From assembly GCF_002441885.1 (NCBI RefSeq), contig NZ_JXJT01000022.1, positions 1-40,204 on the forward strand: a stretch of 40,204 nucleotides of DNA. Direction: 5' to 3'. Source of the DNA: Pseudolactococcus chungangensis CAU 28 = DSM 22330. GTDB taxonomy: Bacteria > Bacillota > Bacilli > Lactobacillales > Streptococcaceae. The stretch's first letter is position 1, and each line of letters opens with the position of its first letter. Shown here in pieces: positions 18,285-26,824 of the stretch. The translations under genes and the position numbers were made by a program. Below the pieces are notes generated by a model. The model saw only the letters and a list, made by a program, of their open reading frames with translations, had not been told where the DNA came from and did no database searches.

Positions 18285-19746
18285 AGATGCGACTTATTGG
18301 TCAGAACAAATCCGTAAAGGCGAAACCACCCCAATTGAATTATTATTAGTAGCCGAGAAAAAAATCGAAAAGCTCAACCCACAATACAATGCATTAGTCG
18401 CTTATGATATAAATCAGGCCAAAAACGATCTCTCCAAAACCCAAAATGGTTACTTTGCAGGTCTCCCTTTCCCACTAAAAATGTTGGGGCAAGACCACGC
18501 AAATCTCCCTGCAACTGCTTGCTCTAAACTTTTCAAAGACAACATAGCCCACTCAGACGACAATTACGTCAAAGCCGTTCTAGCAGCTGGCTTAACCCCA
18601 TTTGGTCAGACAAATGCACCTGAATTTGGCTTTAAAAATATCTCAGACGCCGCACTTTATGGCAACACACGCAACGTTTGGAACAGCGCCTACTACTCTG
18701 GCGGTTCTTCTGGTGGCGCAGCCACTGCTGTAGCATCAGGCATTTTCCCCATGGCAGGAGCATCAGACGGTGGCGGTTCTATCCGAATCCCCGCCTCATT
18801 TTCCGGTCTCATTGGCTTAAAAATGACACGAGGCCTCATGCCGCAAGGACCCCAAAACTACCGAAGTTGGCAAGGCGCAGCCACCTCAGGCGCTTTGACA
18901 ATCTCCGTTCGTGATACAGCCAGCTTTTTAGCAGAAATGCAGCGACAACAAGAAACTGATCCTTATCAAGCACCCTTGCTAGACCAAAACACCCTGCATC
19001 ATTTGACAGCAAGCGACAAGCCACTAAATATCGCATTTTCGACAGCCACGCCAATCGCCGGCATTGACATCTCCGAGACTGCGAAGACGGCCCTCCAAAA
19101 AACCGTCGACTTCCTGAAAGCACAAGGTCATCAGCTCACTGAAATCGCCTTCCCGCTAGATGCTCGCCCCCTGATTCAAACCTACTACCAGATGAACGCA
19201 GCTGAAACCTACACCATGCTCAAACCCTGGGAGACAGCACAAGGCAGAAAAATCAGGCTTGATGACGTCGAACCCTTAACCTATGCCCTCCTAGAGACTG
19301 GCAGAAAAGCAGATGCCGCCTCTTATGTTCAAGCCTTGAACGCATGGGATGCTGCTTGCGCGACTTTCAATGACAAGGTTTTTAAACACTATGATTTTTT
19401 ATTGACACCTACAACAGCAAAAACAGCACCTAAAATTGGGGAAACTTTCATCACCCCTGAGCTATTAGAAAAAATGGCAGATATTAGCCGATATGACTTT
19501 TCAGAACAGATTGACATCATCGAGCAAGCTTTTGAAACCTTCCTAACTTTTTCACCCTATACTTTCATCAGCAACCTAACCGGACAACCTGCACTCTCAC
19601 TTCCAGTTTACCTGGAAACTGAAACCAATCTACCACAAGGCATTCAACTTTGGGGCAGAAAAAACTCCGAAATTTTGATGCTCCAACTCGCACTACAATT
19701 CGAAAATCATCATCAGCTTGTATTACCTGACTTTTATCGTGATTAA
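18271..19746 (+). CDS. Amidase (amidase-signature family)
   Basis: Hydrolyses a carboxamide to acid and ammonia. The Ser-cisSer-Lys triad is visible as K70 (GLPFPLKM), S146 in GGSSGG and S170 in GGGSIRIPA. The 491 residues equal the usual family length. It is not GatA, since gatC and gatB are absent and the active-site surroundings differ. The start codon lies inside the upstream lipoprotein gene, indicating translational coupling, so the pair may import and deamidate the same compound; that is inference. It is closed by a terminator. Confidence 0.9.
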   Translation: MTKIKDATYWSEQIRKGETTPIELLLVAEKKIEKLNPQYNALVAYDINQAKNDLSKTQNGYFAGLPFPLKMLGQDHANLPATACSKLFKDNIAHSDDNYVKAVLAAGLTPFGQTNAPEFGFKNISDAALYGNTRNVWNSAYYSGGSSGGAATAVASGIFPMAGASDGGGSIRIPASFSGLIGLKMTRGLMPQGPQNYRSWQGAATSGALTISVRDTASFLAEMQRQQETDPYQAPLLDQNTLHHLTASDKPLNIAFSTATPIAGIDISETAKTALQKTVDFLKAQGHQLTEIAFPLDARPLIQTYYQMNAAETYTMLKPWETAQGRKIRLDDVEPLTYALLETGRKADAASYVQALNAWDAACATFNDKVFKHYDFLLTPTTAKTAPKIGETFITPELLEKMADISRYDFSEQIDIIEQAFETFLTFSPYTFISNLTGQPALSLPVYLETETNLPQGIQLWGRKNSEILMLQLALQFENHHQLVLPDFYRD

Positions 19747-19747
19747 T

Positions 19748-19785
19748 AAAAAAGACTGCCAATTTATCAATTAGCAGTCTTTTCA
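19748..19785. terminator. Bidirectional terminator between amidase and immunity genes
   Basis: AAAGACTGC (19751-19759) pairs with GCAGTCTTT (19774-19782), and an inner AATT/AATT pairing extends the stem. There are A runs before and T runs after, and the genes on both sides converge. Confidence 0.85.
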
Positions 19786-19794
19786 TTTAAAGTT

Positions 19795-20112
19795 TTAGTC
19801 TAAATAACTACGATTAAGCATCATAGAACCTCGATTTGTCCCAATAGGGACTAGTTTATCCATGATTGGATTTAATTTTTTATAAAAAATAGTCGCATCA
19901 GCTGTTAAATGATGCATTATCGCCTCTTGCTGCATGCTTGAAACAACTTGGTTAAGGACAGCTACAGAATATCTTCCTTTTTCCAAATCCTGTTTAGCCA
20001 TAAGCCCTATCTTTCTTTCACGTTCTGTTAAATGAGGATTAAGACAGTAATCATACAGCATATTCAGAAATTCTAGTTCAACAGCAGTCATTTTTTTTCG
20101 AGATGTAAACAT
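19795..20112 (-). CDS. Bacteriocin immunity protein, enterocin A type
   Basis: A 105-residue, Lys-rich, four-helix protein. ERERKIGLMAKQDLEKGRY followed by VLNQVVSSMQQEAI and LTADATIFYKKLNP fits the EntA/pediocin-like immunity family, which protects the mannose-PTS receptor from class IIa bacteriocins in the cytoplasm. No bacteriocin precursor with a double-glycine leader or exporter is nearby, so it is an orphan gene, probably guarding against other strains. An internal start at residue 8 is possible. It has its own terminator. Confidence 0.82.
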   Translation of the reverse strand: MFTSRKKMTAVELEFLNMLYDYCLNPHLTERERKIGLMAKQDLEKGRYSVAVLNQVVSSMQQEAIMHHLTADATIFYKKLNPIMDKLVPIGTNRGSMMLNRSYLD

Positions 20113-20236
20113 CGTTACCCCATATTCTATTTACCTTGTCATTCTCACCACAAGATACAATTTTCCTATTTATTAAACCAAAGCAAGTTAAAGATGTCAA
20201 CTTTTTTTAGCAAAAACTGACTTGAGCGCACGAATA

Positions 20237-21196
20237 CTAGAAATTCACACCTTTAATAATAAGACTAAGGGCTAATCCCAGCGCATACAGCGTATTGAAA
20301 ATCACTAAATTTTTAATCGCATATTGAAAACATTTGGGATGAGGCAATGTCTGTTCAAATGCTTGCGTATTTTTCAAAATAATCGGAAGCGAAGCAAAGG
20401 TTACTAAAATCGGCCAATGATAGACACCTGCCAGTAAGCCAATGATAATGGTCCCATAACCAAGCAAAGCAAGAAATTTAAAGAGGCTGACACCCGTTGG
20501 ACGTCCGATATAGTAGATTAGGGTATAACGGTGATTTTCGATATCCATCGTTAAATCTCTTAAATTGTTAGCTAGCATGATATTAGAAATTGAGCTGATC
20601 AGGGGCAATGACGCTAAAACGATCGCTGCAAGCGCGTAAATGTTGCCCTCAAGCTGAAATAGCCCTCTGCTAAAATCAAGCTGTAGGTAGATAGGTGGGT
20701 GATGCGTAGCATTGGTCAAAATCGTTAAGCTAAAAATACCGAGTCCCATTGACAAGCCACTAAATATCTCACCTAAAGGCATCCTTGAGAGGGGGATGAC
20801 CCCCCAGGTATAGAAAACGCCAATCAAACAGCAAATCCCACCTATCAACATGAATACCCAGCCATTTTGACTTGTTAAATAGATGCCAACTCCCATCGTC
20901 ATCAAGAGCATGATAAAAATGAGATGACGCACAAGCTTGAGTGAGATGTTTAACTGTCCGATGATATTTTCTTCCATTTGATAGGTTTTAGATTTAGCTT
21001 TTCTAAAGTCCATATAATTGTTAATCATCGTTGTTACCATATCAAAAATCGTCATCCCGATGAAAAAGATAAAGGTATTCAACCAATGCACCTCACCAAA
21101 ATAAGTCATCGCAAATAAAACACCCATGATAAAGGGGAATAAACTGGCTAACTTTGTTCTAATTTCAACCAATTCTAAAAATGTACGATAGGTCAT
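20237..21196 (-). CDS. menA: 1,4-dihydroxy-2-naphthoate prenyltransferase (UbiA family)
   Basis: An integral membrane enzyme that attaches the polyprenyl tail to dihydroxynaphthoate in menaquinone synthesis. The 319 residues hold about eight to nine membrane helices. The first Asp-rich motif is NNYMDFRKAKSKTY (about 60-73) and the second is RDLTMDIENHRYTL (about 212-225), both of the MenA type. It is a single gene with no other men genes in view. Presence of MenA favours Lactococcus over most streptococci. Product identity is confident at family level; MenA is the most likely member. Confidence 0.88.
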   Translation of the reverse strand: MTYRTFLELVEIRTKLASLFPFIMGVLFAMTYFGEVHWLNTFIFFIGMTIFDMVTTMINNYMDFRKAKSKTYQMEENIIGQLNISLKLVRHLIFIMLLMTMGVGIYLTSQNGWVFMLIGGICCLIGVFYTWGVIPLSRMPLGEIFSGLSMGLGIFSLTILTNATHHPPIYLQLDFSRGLFQLEGNIYALAAIVLASLPLISSISNIMLANNLRDLTMDIENHRYTLIYYIGRPTGVSLFKFLALLGYGTIIIGLLAGVYHWPILVTFASLPIILKNTQAFEQTLPHPKCFQYAIKNLVIFNTLYALGLALSLIIKGVNF

Positions 21197-21301
21197 ACGG
21201 TCTCATTTCTATTGTATAGCGCCTGATGTAGTCAAAAGACAGACAGACCCAATACTTATCTAAAGTCATCCTAAAAAATACTGGTATAATTTTTCAAAAA
21301 A

Positions 21302-21325
21302 ACACCCCGCAAAATTGCGAGATGT
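21302..21325 (-). terminator. Terminator of a lost gene
   Basis: ACACCCCGCAA pairs with TTGCGAGATGT (with G-U pairs). Read leftward it is followed by seven T. It sits 24 bp past the stop of the gene remnant at 21350. Confidence 0.7.
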
Positions 21326-21349
21326 CCAAATTGTAAATATCGATAAATA

Positions 21350-21409
21350 TTAACGTTTACTAAATTGTGAAGCTTTACGGGCTTTTTTAAGACCTGCTTT
21401 CAAAAACAC
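21350..21409 (-). pseudogene. 3' remnant of a displaced gene
   Basis: Twenty codons remain in frame before the stop, reading ...FLKAGLKKARKASQFSKR, a basic C-terminus followed by a proper terminator. Upstream there is no continuation. A diverged copy of the same segment (LKADLKEACNTLFKY) appears on the minus strand at about 21640-21675. The gene is not recognised. It probably marks the chromosomal side of the mobile region's left junction. Confidence 0.4.
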
Positions 21410-21501
21410 TCACTTATATAAATTTCAAAGAGCTTGAAAATCATGGTTCTCCTGAATTTTCAATTTTAGTAATTTCAATTGATTTCAATTAGTTTCAACT
21501 G

Positions 21502-21567
21502 AATGGTGTGAATTTTACCTTAAAAATACGTGAATTGAGCTAACTAATACTAAAAGTTCACACCATT
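21502..21567. repeat. Inverted repeat, 17-bp arms
   Basis: Arms at 21502-21518 and 21551-21567 are near-perfect complements (AATGGTGTGAA-type) separated by 32 bp. No coding frame overlaps. It could be a recombination site remnant, an IS tip or an RNA hairpin. Confidence 0.5.
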
Positions 21568-21583
21568 GCTTAGTTGAATAAAG

Positions 21584-21630
21584 AATAAAGTCTATCAGCA
21601 AGAAAAAAACTGATGGACTTTATTTTGTAT
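21584..21630. terminator. Hairpin terminator in the non-coding junction region
   Basis: AATAAAGTCTATCAG (21584-21598) pairs with CTGATGGACTTTATT (21610-21624) with one G-U wobble and an 11-nt A-rich loop. T-rich sequence follows on the plus strand. No intact gene on either side uses it. Confidence 0.65.
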
Positions 21631-21840
21631 TTAAAAAGTGTATTACAGGCTTCCTTAAGATCTGCTTTTAAAAAAAATTTGTAGGACCATTCTGATATTA
21701 TAGCGAATATCTTTTATTTCTTTCTTCGTAGTTCTCCTTTTTCTGTTGCATAAGTCTATTGTCTTTCTATAAACCTATTACATTATGGAAAATAAAATGA
21801 GACAACAGGATATACTTTAATGTCCTATATAAAATAAAAG

Positions 21841-21970
21841 TTCAAAAGGTAAGTGTGTGCTTCGCTCCCACTGCCCATCGACGTTTTAGTAGCCTTTCCC
21901 TCACTTCGTTCAGTCCAAGCTAACTAAAAATTCTCGGGCTACTCTCTCCTTTACCCTAAAAAAATAAATC
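21841..21970. repeat. Direct repeat copy A (about 130 bp)
   Basis: Closely resembles 22317-22444 in the same orientation, sharing GACGTTTTAGTAGCC and GCTACTCTCTCCTT blocks. On the minus strand both begin right after an Inc18 rep-like tail or equivalent sequence. It contains no gene. Confidence 0.75.
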
Positions 21971-21997
21971 AAAACGCAGTCTTTTAATATCTTCTAG

Positions 21998-22253
21998 TTA
22001 ATCAAACAAAAAACAAGAACGAAAAACAAAGACCTCTTTGCGACGATGAGGTCTACTTGGAATTTCTTCTATCAAATTAAGCTTAAGTAAATTTTCAATC
22101 GCTCCATACATAGTTCCTGCTGCTACCTTAACTGATCCATCACTTAACTTATCAATTTCTTGAATAATAGCATATCCATGAACGGGTGTAGTTAAAACTA
22201 AAATAATATAAAAAAGTTCTTTCCGTTAAAGGTAAATATGGATTTCTAATCAT
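21998..22253 (-). pseudogene. PadR-family regulator, frameshifted and truncated
   Basis: From the ATG at 22253 the frame reads MIRNPYLPLTERT. One extra T in a T6 run shifts it into YIILVLTTPVHGYAIIQEID, then GTMYGAIENLLKLNLIEEI and PHRRKEVF, which is the PadR winged-helix domain. It stops at 21998, before the C-terminal dimerisation helices. PadR repressors usually control efflux or stress genes; none is adjacent. It lies between the two copies of the 130-bp repeat. Confidence 0.75.
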
Positions 22254-22316
22254 ACAAAGAAAGTCAAGTATTAGAAAAAAGTTCACTAGGATAATAGTCT
22301 AAGATTCTATTAAAAA

Positions 22317-22444
22317 TTCAAAAGATCAAGTGTTCACTTCGCTCTCACTGCCCTCGACGTTTTAGTAGCCTTTCCGTAACTTCGTTCAGTCTAAGCCAAC
22401 TAAAAGTTTTCGTGCTACTCTCTCCTTCACCCTAAAAAATAAAT
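22317..22444. repeat. Direct repeat copy B (about 130 bp)
   Basis: Second copy of the 21841-21970 repeat, about 480 bp apart and diverged by scattered substitutions. Copy B joins directly to the rep-like tail at 22441. Confidence 0.75.
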
Positions 22445-22473
22445 CGAGTTGTGTGTCTGTTTTCGGCCATTTT
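22441..22473 (-). pseudogene. Inc18-type rep 3'-end remnant, left copy
   Basis: On the minus strand this reads WPKTDTQLDLF, almost the same as RPKTDTQLDLF at 31317-31349; the DNA is identical at 30 of 33 positions. The normal stop is lost because the frame runs into the 130-bp repeat. It is a fragment of the replication initiator of an Inc18-like plasmid. Confidence 0.75.
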
Positions 22474-22499
22474 GATATCTTATTTAAACTTTCTTGAAT

Positions 22500-22877
22500 A
22501 AATGTACGCTCTAAACGAGGTCACTGGAACATCCGTTTCAAGCCTTTCGTGTAAGAATGATGAAAAAGCTGCAATTAAAAGGGCTCAAAAATGAAGTACA
22601 GAAACTGAAAGTAAATTGGCGTTTCTTAACTAAAAACAGACGAAATATAAAAAAACTTGGTGTAGTTTCCGTGCACTTAAATTCCCACTTCTTACAGAAA
22701 GTTTAGACGAAGAATTTAGAAAAAACTACAAAATTTACTCAAATATAACGAAGGTATACGAAGTGCATTGATTTATCCCCATACCAATGACAAAATTGAA
22801 GCTAAGAATACCCATATTAAACAATGAAACGTGTATCTTATGGATTTAAATCATTTGATAACATGAGCATTTTTATT
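22500..22877 (+). pseudogene. ISL3-family transposase remnant
   Basis: Frames joined by several shifts read WCSFRALKFPLLTESLDEEF, then KYNEGIRSALIYPHTNDKIE, then AKNTHIK and TMKRVSYGFKSFDNM. The last two resemble the C-terminal (E)..NN.IK..KR.AYG(F/Y)..F.NF block of ISL3-type transposases. Only the 3' part survives, and it ends inside the last codons of the convergent sortase gene. Family assignment is by motif memory. Confidence 0.6.
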
Positions 22878-23994
22878 TGACTTCTAGCATTCTTTCTTCT
22901 TTTAACATAACTTTTTTCTTATTTATCTTCCAAATCTTGGATGGCCTCTTTTTTTTCTTCAAACCAAACTGCACCAACCAACTCTTGCCCAATTTCAAAC
23001 GATAGCAATCCCCTGGTAGATCGGTAAAAGTGACTTGTCCGGTTTGATCTGTTAGTTCTTGATAGGCTTTTCCATTACGCCGCAGGGCTTTTTTCCCTTT
23101 TTTATCATAGAGTGCGATTGGCGTATGTTCTGCCACGCCTTCTAAGCAAACTGTGAAATCAAAACGCACTTTCCGCAGTCGGTAACGGGCGATCACATGA
23201 TACAATTGATAAATAGCGGCTAAGATCAACAGGGCCGTCACCGCCAAGATAGCGATTTGTTTCAACTTACGAAAACGATCGCCTTTGACTTGTTTTTTCT
23301 CAGCAGCCGGTGTATATGGCACGCGTTTTCCTGTGACTAACAAACGGTGACTATTGATCATATAAGGGGTACAGGTCATGAGCGTCACCAAGTCTTGGCC
23401 TGGTTCGATCTTTAAAACCGAAGTCTGATCTGGCGTCACGACTTGGCTGTCAAACACTTCATAAGCCAAGGTTTCCCCTAAGACATTTAGCAGAAAAATA
23501 TCACCGTTTTTAAGCTCCGGCAGATTGGTGAAGAGTTCCCGTTCTGGCAAGCCACGATGAGCCGAGATCACCGCATGGGTACTTGCGCCACCAACAGGAA
23601 AGGACGTGCCATCTAGGACCGTCGCACCTTGTTCCAATAAATCATCATTGGTCGTATCAAACAGCGGTAACTCAATGGCCAAATCAGGAAGATTGAGGGT
23701 CCCAATCAAATGCTTTTTGTAATAAGCAGCTGAAACCGTACCGCCATTCGGATTCGCAAACGGATCAGCACCCGGAGCTAACCCACTTTCGATCAATTTA
23801 CTATTTTCTTCCGCCAGTCGCTTGCGTTCGGCTTCAAATTCTTTCTGGCTTTCCTTCAAATAGCGATCGACGCGCACTTGATCGATCACATTATTCAACG
23901 CATCGACATAAAAGGGATAGAGCATGGTCAAGATGCCGACCATAAAAATGAGGATGATCGCAATTTGCGAGATCACTTGCCGATTTTTCTTCAT
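22873..23994 (-). CDS. Class C (pilus) sortase 2 with C-terminal Cna-B-like domain
   Basis: A membrane transpeptidase that joins pilin subunits. It has an N-terminal membrane segment (11-30), a coiled stretch (about 40-68), the class C lid motif DPF at 77-79, and a catalytic domain with H146 (SAHRGL), C208 (TLMTC) and R217 (NSHRLLVTG). A second membrane segment lies at about 248-265. About 100 residues then follow, with PIALYDKKG and QTGQVTFTDLPGDCYRLKL, the beta pattern of SpaA/Cna-B domains. Typical SrtC ends soon after the second segment. It overlaps the first sortase gene as ATGA. Confidence 0.93.
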   Translation of the reverse strand: MKKNRQVISQIAIILIFMVGILTMLYPFYVDALNNVIDQVRVDRYLKESQKEFEAERKRLAEENSKLIESGLAPGADPFANPNGGTVSAAYYKKHLIGTLNLPDLAIELPLFDTTNDDLLEQGATVLDGTSFPVGGASTHAVISAHRGLPERELFTNLPELKNGDIFLLNVLGETLAYEVFDSQVVTPDQTSVLKIEPGQDLVTLMTCTPYMINSHRLLVTGKRVPYTPAAEKKQVKGDRFRKLKQIAILAVTALLILAAIYQLYHVIARYRLRKVRFDFTVCLEGVAEHTPIALYDKKGKKALRRNGKAYQELTDQTGQVTFTDLPGDCYRLKLGKSWLVQFGLKKKKRPSKIWKINKKKVMLKEERMLEVK

Positions 23995-25187
23995 TTTTTC
24001 GCTCCATTCTCCAGATAATAAGTAACTTTCTTACCGTGCTTTTTCTTCGTGACGCGGCTTAAAACAAACTGCCGATCTTTTAAACGGCGGACCTTGCCCT
24101 TAACTGGTTTTGTCGACCCATCGATCGCCTTGGCATAATAACGACCCCCTCTGATCTCAGGGAAAGACACCCATCCATCCACCTGGCTTACAGCAACTGG
24201 TTGGCTAGTGACATCTGTTGCCCAGCGTTTTTTACGGACTAAGGTAAAAGTCACGCCTGCTTTGGGTTGACCATTTTCCAATAAGTAAAAACAAAAGTCA
24301 TAACTGTGTTTGCCACTTTGATAATAGACGAACTTGCGATACATCCAATAGAAAATCATGGCAAAGAAAAGCGGGATCAGTAGTAAATAAAAGCGAAAAC
24401 GCCGTTCGACCGCTTTTTTGGTACTGGTCACTTCCTCCGCCATTTCCTCCACATAAGGCACACGGTGTCCAGTGACTAATAAACGATGGGTATTGATGCC
24501 ATAAGGTGTACAAGTCAATAAGGTCACCAAGTCCCGCCCCGGTTGGATGACCACTTTGTCGATATCCGACGGTAAAACGATCTGGATGTCATCGACCGCA
24601 TAAGCCAATTTTTCCCCAGCAATGGTCAAATAAAAATCATCGCCAATCACCAACTTTTCTAAATCTGTAAAAAGTTTACGTTCCGTCAAGCCACTGTGGC
24701 CTGAGATCACCGAATGGGTACTATTCCCACCGATCGGATAAGACGTTCCTTGTAAAATCGTCGCGCCTTTTTCCAAAAGAGCAGCATTGGTTTCATCAAA
24801 TAAAGGTAAGCTGACCGAAATTTTTGGAATATAGATAGCACCCACGGTATGCTCTTCATAATAGGCTTTACCCGGATCTTTGGCATCATCGACCGCATTT
24901 TCAAACGGGTCTTCTACCAGTCCCATGCCAGGAATATTGGTCATGTTCTTACTTTCAGCTAGCTCTTTATTTTTTTCGGCCATTTCTTGGTGCCTTTTTG
25001 CTTGTTCTTTGGTATTTATTGCGGCCATCTCAGCCAAGTTTTTTTCCATCATCTTTTGGTCATAATAGGAATTCACCGCATTGGCCAAAAAGGGATAGCT
25101 GAAAATAATGGCACCGGTCGTAAATAAAATCGCCATTAGCAGTTTTAAAATCAAATTGATCCGTTCATTTTTTTGGCGCTGATCCAT
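23991..25187 (-). CDS. Class C (pilus) sortase 1 with C-terminal Cna-B-like domain
   Basis: A 398-residue paralogue of the following sortase. It has an N-terminal membrane segment (about 13-35), a charged helix (45-80), a lid DPF at 93-95, and catalytic H164 (SGHSGL), C226 (TLLTC) and R235 (NTHRLLVTG). A second membrane segment is at 266-284. After it, QPKAGVTFTLV and DGWVSFPEIRGGRYYAKA resemble one Cna-B/SpaA repeat, which by topology should be cytoplasmic. Two sortases usually divide the tasks of polymerising the shaft and adding accessory pilins. It is separated from the backbone gene by a hairpin that probably lowers sortase expression. Confidence 0.94.
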   Translation of the reverse strand: MDQRQKNERINLILKLLMAILFTTGAIIFSYPFLANAVNSYYDQKMMEKNLAEMAAINTKEQAKRHQEMAEKNKELAESKNMTNIPGMGLVEDPFENAVDDAKDPGKAYYEEHTVGAIYIPKISVSLPLFDETNAALLEKGATILQGTSYPIGGNSTHSVISGHSGLTERKLFTDLEKLVIGDDFYLTIAGEKLAYAVDDIQIVLPSDIDKVVIQPGRDLVTLLTCTPYGINTHRLLVTGHRVPYVEEMAEEVTSTKKAVERRFRFYLLLIPLFFAMIFYWMYRKFVYYQSGKHSYDFCFYLLENGQPKAGVTFTLVRKKRWATDVTSQPVAVSQVDGWVSFPEIRGGRYYAKAIDGSTKPVKGKVRRLKDRQFVLSRVTKKKHGKKVTYYLENGAKK

Positions 25188-25221
25188 GCTTGCACCTCCT
25201 TCTCCCTATTTTAAAAGAAAG

Positions 25222-25254
25222 AAAAGGCAACTTCAAGAAATGAAGCTGCCTTTT
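25222..25254 (-). terminator. Attenuating hairpin between backbone pilin and sortases
   Basis: AAAAGGCA and CTTCA pair with TGAAG and TGCCTTTT around a 5-nt loop, with one mismatch. T-rich sequence follows on the minus strand. The sortases have no clear promoter of their own, so it likely allows partial read-through. Confidence 0.65.
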
Positions 25255-25273
25255 GCTATTTTAAAACTATATC

Positions 25274-26761
25274 TTAGACTTCAGCTTGTGTTTTAGATTT
25301 CTTGAACCAAGCGTAAGCACCGATCATAAGAGCAGCACCGATAAGTAAGAAGGCATAGATCCCGTTACCACCTGTTGATGGAAGCAGACCTTTAGGCGTG
25401 TTAAGAACAGACTTTAGTTCTTGACTGCCATATTGACCGTGTTCAACAGTGAAATCGACATCTTCATCAAGTAACACATATTTATCACTTGAAGTCGCTT
25501 TTTCTTCTAATTGATATTCACCATTTTTCAAACCAATTACTTTCAACTCACCTTTGTCGTCAGAAACGATTTTCGTTGCTTTTGCTTCATCAGTCGTCCA
25601 TTCTTTAAAGATATATTCACCTTTAGTGTTTTTAGCATCTTCAAATATTGCAAAGTTAGAGTCTTGTTTTACGACAAATTCCGCACCAGATAAGGTTGCA
25701 CCAGATTGTGAATCTTTTTTGACGAATTTATAACCACCTGTACCAAATTGTGTTGGAGGTGTAATTTTATCTTGAGGGTTGTTACCAATTGTTACTTGGG
25801 CACTATTGTTTACTAAATCGTCAGGATTTACTTCAGCAGTTAATTTCATTTTGTAAGTAGCAATCAATTGACTACCAGCTAATTTTCCTACATTTTCACT
25901 TTGTTTCAAAGTAACAGTAAATCCGCCAGTTGCAGAATCTTCAGCTAATTCATAGTCAGTTCCAGCTACTAAACTAGTTGCTGCAAAAGAATCTTTTACA
26001 TAAGCAAGTCCAGCAGTTGGCGTATCAGTTACAGAGTAAGTGACGCCATCTTCCAGAATGTCCGCAGGAATATTTAAAGTTAATTTATATTCGATTTCAT
26101 CGCCAGTTGTAAGGTTATGATATAAAACATTTCCATCAGCATCCTTAACTTCAGTGAACTTATCTAAATTGGCAACTTCTTTTTTATCAGTCTTGGTTTC
26201 GTTCTTTGGATAGACTTGAACGTTGGTATTGATTGTATCTGAATATTTGCCATCTTTAAACGTATAGATTGGCATTGCTAAAACGATTGGAGCGGCTTTT
26301 GTCGTTACGGAAACATTGCCTGGCGTGCTTGTTTCAACAAACATATAGACTTTATCTTTGTCGCCGTCTTTTAAAGCAAGTCCTTCAAAAGTTGTTTGAC
26401 CATTGGCATCCGTTTTTTGTTCTGCTTTTGCTACAGTTGTGTAATCTGACGCATTATCAGCAATTTCTTTTGTTGCTTCTGCTTGTGACTTACCATCTGC
26501 AATCAGAGCAAGATAAGCATCTGTTACATCATAGGCTGTAAAGCCGGCTCCTTCAAGTGGATCTCCACCAAAGTCCATTTCTTCCCCAGTATTTTGTATG
26601 GAACCTTGTGCTGGAGCTTCGCCATCTTTCCAGATTCGTTTGTTGATCGTTACATTTGTCGTTGTTGCTTTAGCAGCAGTTACTGCTTTCGCACTGAGCA
26701 CGCCGGTGAACAAAGGCAACACAAGTAGTGCTGCAAAAAGTGTTTTCCACAATTTCTTCAT
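25274..26761 (-). CDS. Major (backbone) pilin, LPXTG
   Basis: The shaft subunit of a sortase-assembled pilus. The 495 residues have a signal peptide (about 1-27), an N-terminal domain, the pilin motif VQVYPK with the linking lysine K186, two or three Cna-B-type domains (including a fimbrial isopeptide domain at about 190-330), an E-box-like YQLEEKA near residue 417 and the sorting signal LPSTG at 460-464 with a hydrophobic tail and basic end. Its N-terminal domain is related to that of the minor pilin upstream. It is third in the operon, placed before the sortases as in the enterococcal bee locus (tip, minor, major, two sortases). Confidence 0.94.
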   Translation of the reverse strand: MKKLWKTLFAALLVLPLFTGVLSAKAVTAAKATTTNVTINKRIWKDGEAPAQGSIQNTGEEMDFGGDPLEGAGFTAYDVTDAYLALIADGKSQAEATKEIADNASDYTTVAKAEQKTDANGQTTFEGLALKDGDKDKVYMFVETSTPGNVSVTTKAAPIVLAMPIYTFKDGKYSDTINTNVQVYPKNETKTDKKEVANLDKFTEVKDADGNVLYHNLTTGDEIEYKLTLNIPADILEDGVTYSVTDTPTAGLAYVKDSFAATSLVAGTDYELAEDSATGGFTVTLKQSENVGKLAGSQLIATYKMKLTAEVNPDDLVNNSAQVTIGNNPQDKITPPTQFGTGGYKFVKKDSQSGATLSGAEFVVKQDSNFAIFEDAKNTKGEYIFKEWTTDEAKATKIVSDDKGELKVIGLKNGEYQLEEKATSSDKYVLLDEDVDFTVEHGQYGSQELKSVLNTPKGLLPSTGGNGIYAFLLIGAALMIGAYAWFKKSKTQAEV

Positions 26762-26824
26762 TTTCTAATTCCTCCTTGATTTTTGTACAATATTCCAATA
26801 GACCTTAGTCTTTTATACCTTTGA

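Noticed and set aside
18271-19746. Amidase as GatA subunit of the Glu-tRNA(Gln) amidotransferase.
   Set aside because: gatC and gatB are not adjacent and the gene is coupled to a solute-binding lipoprotein instead.
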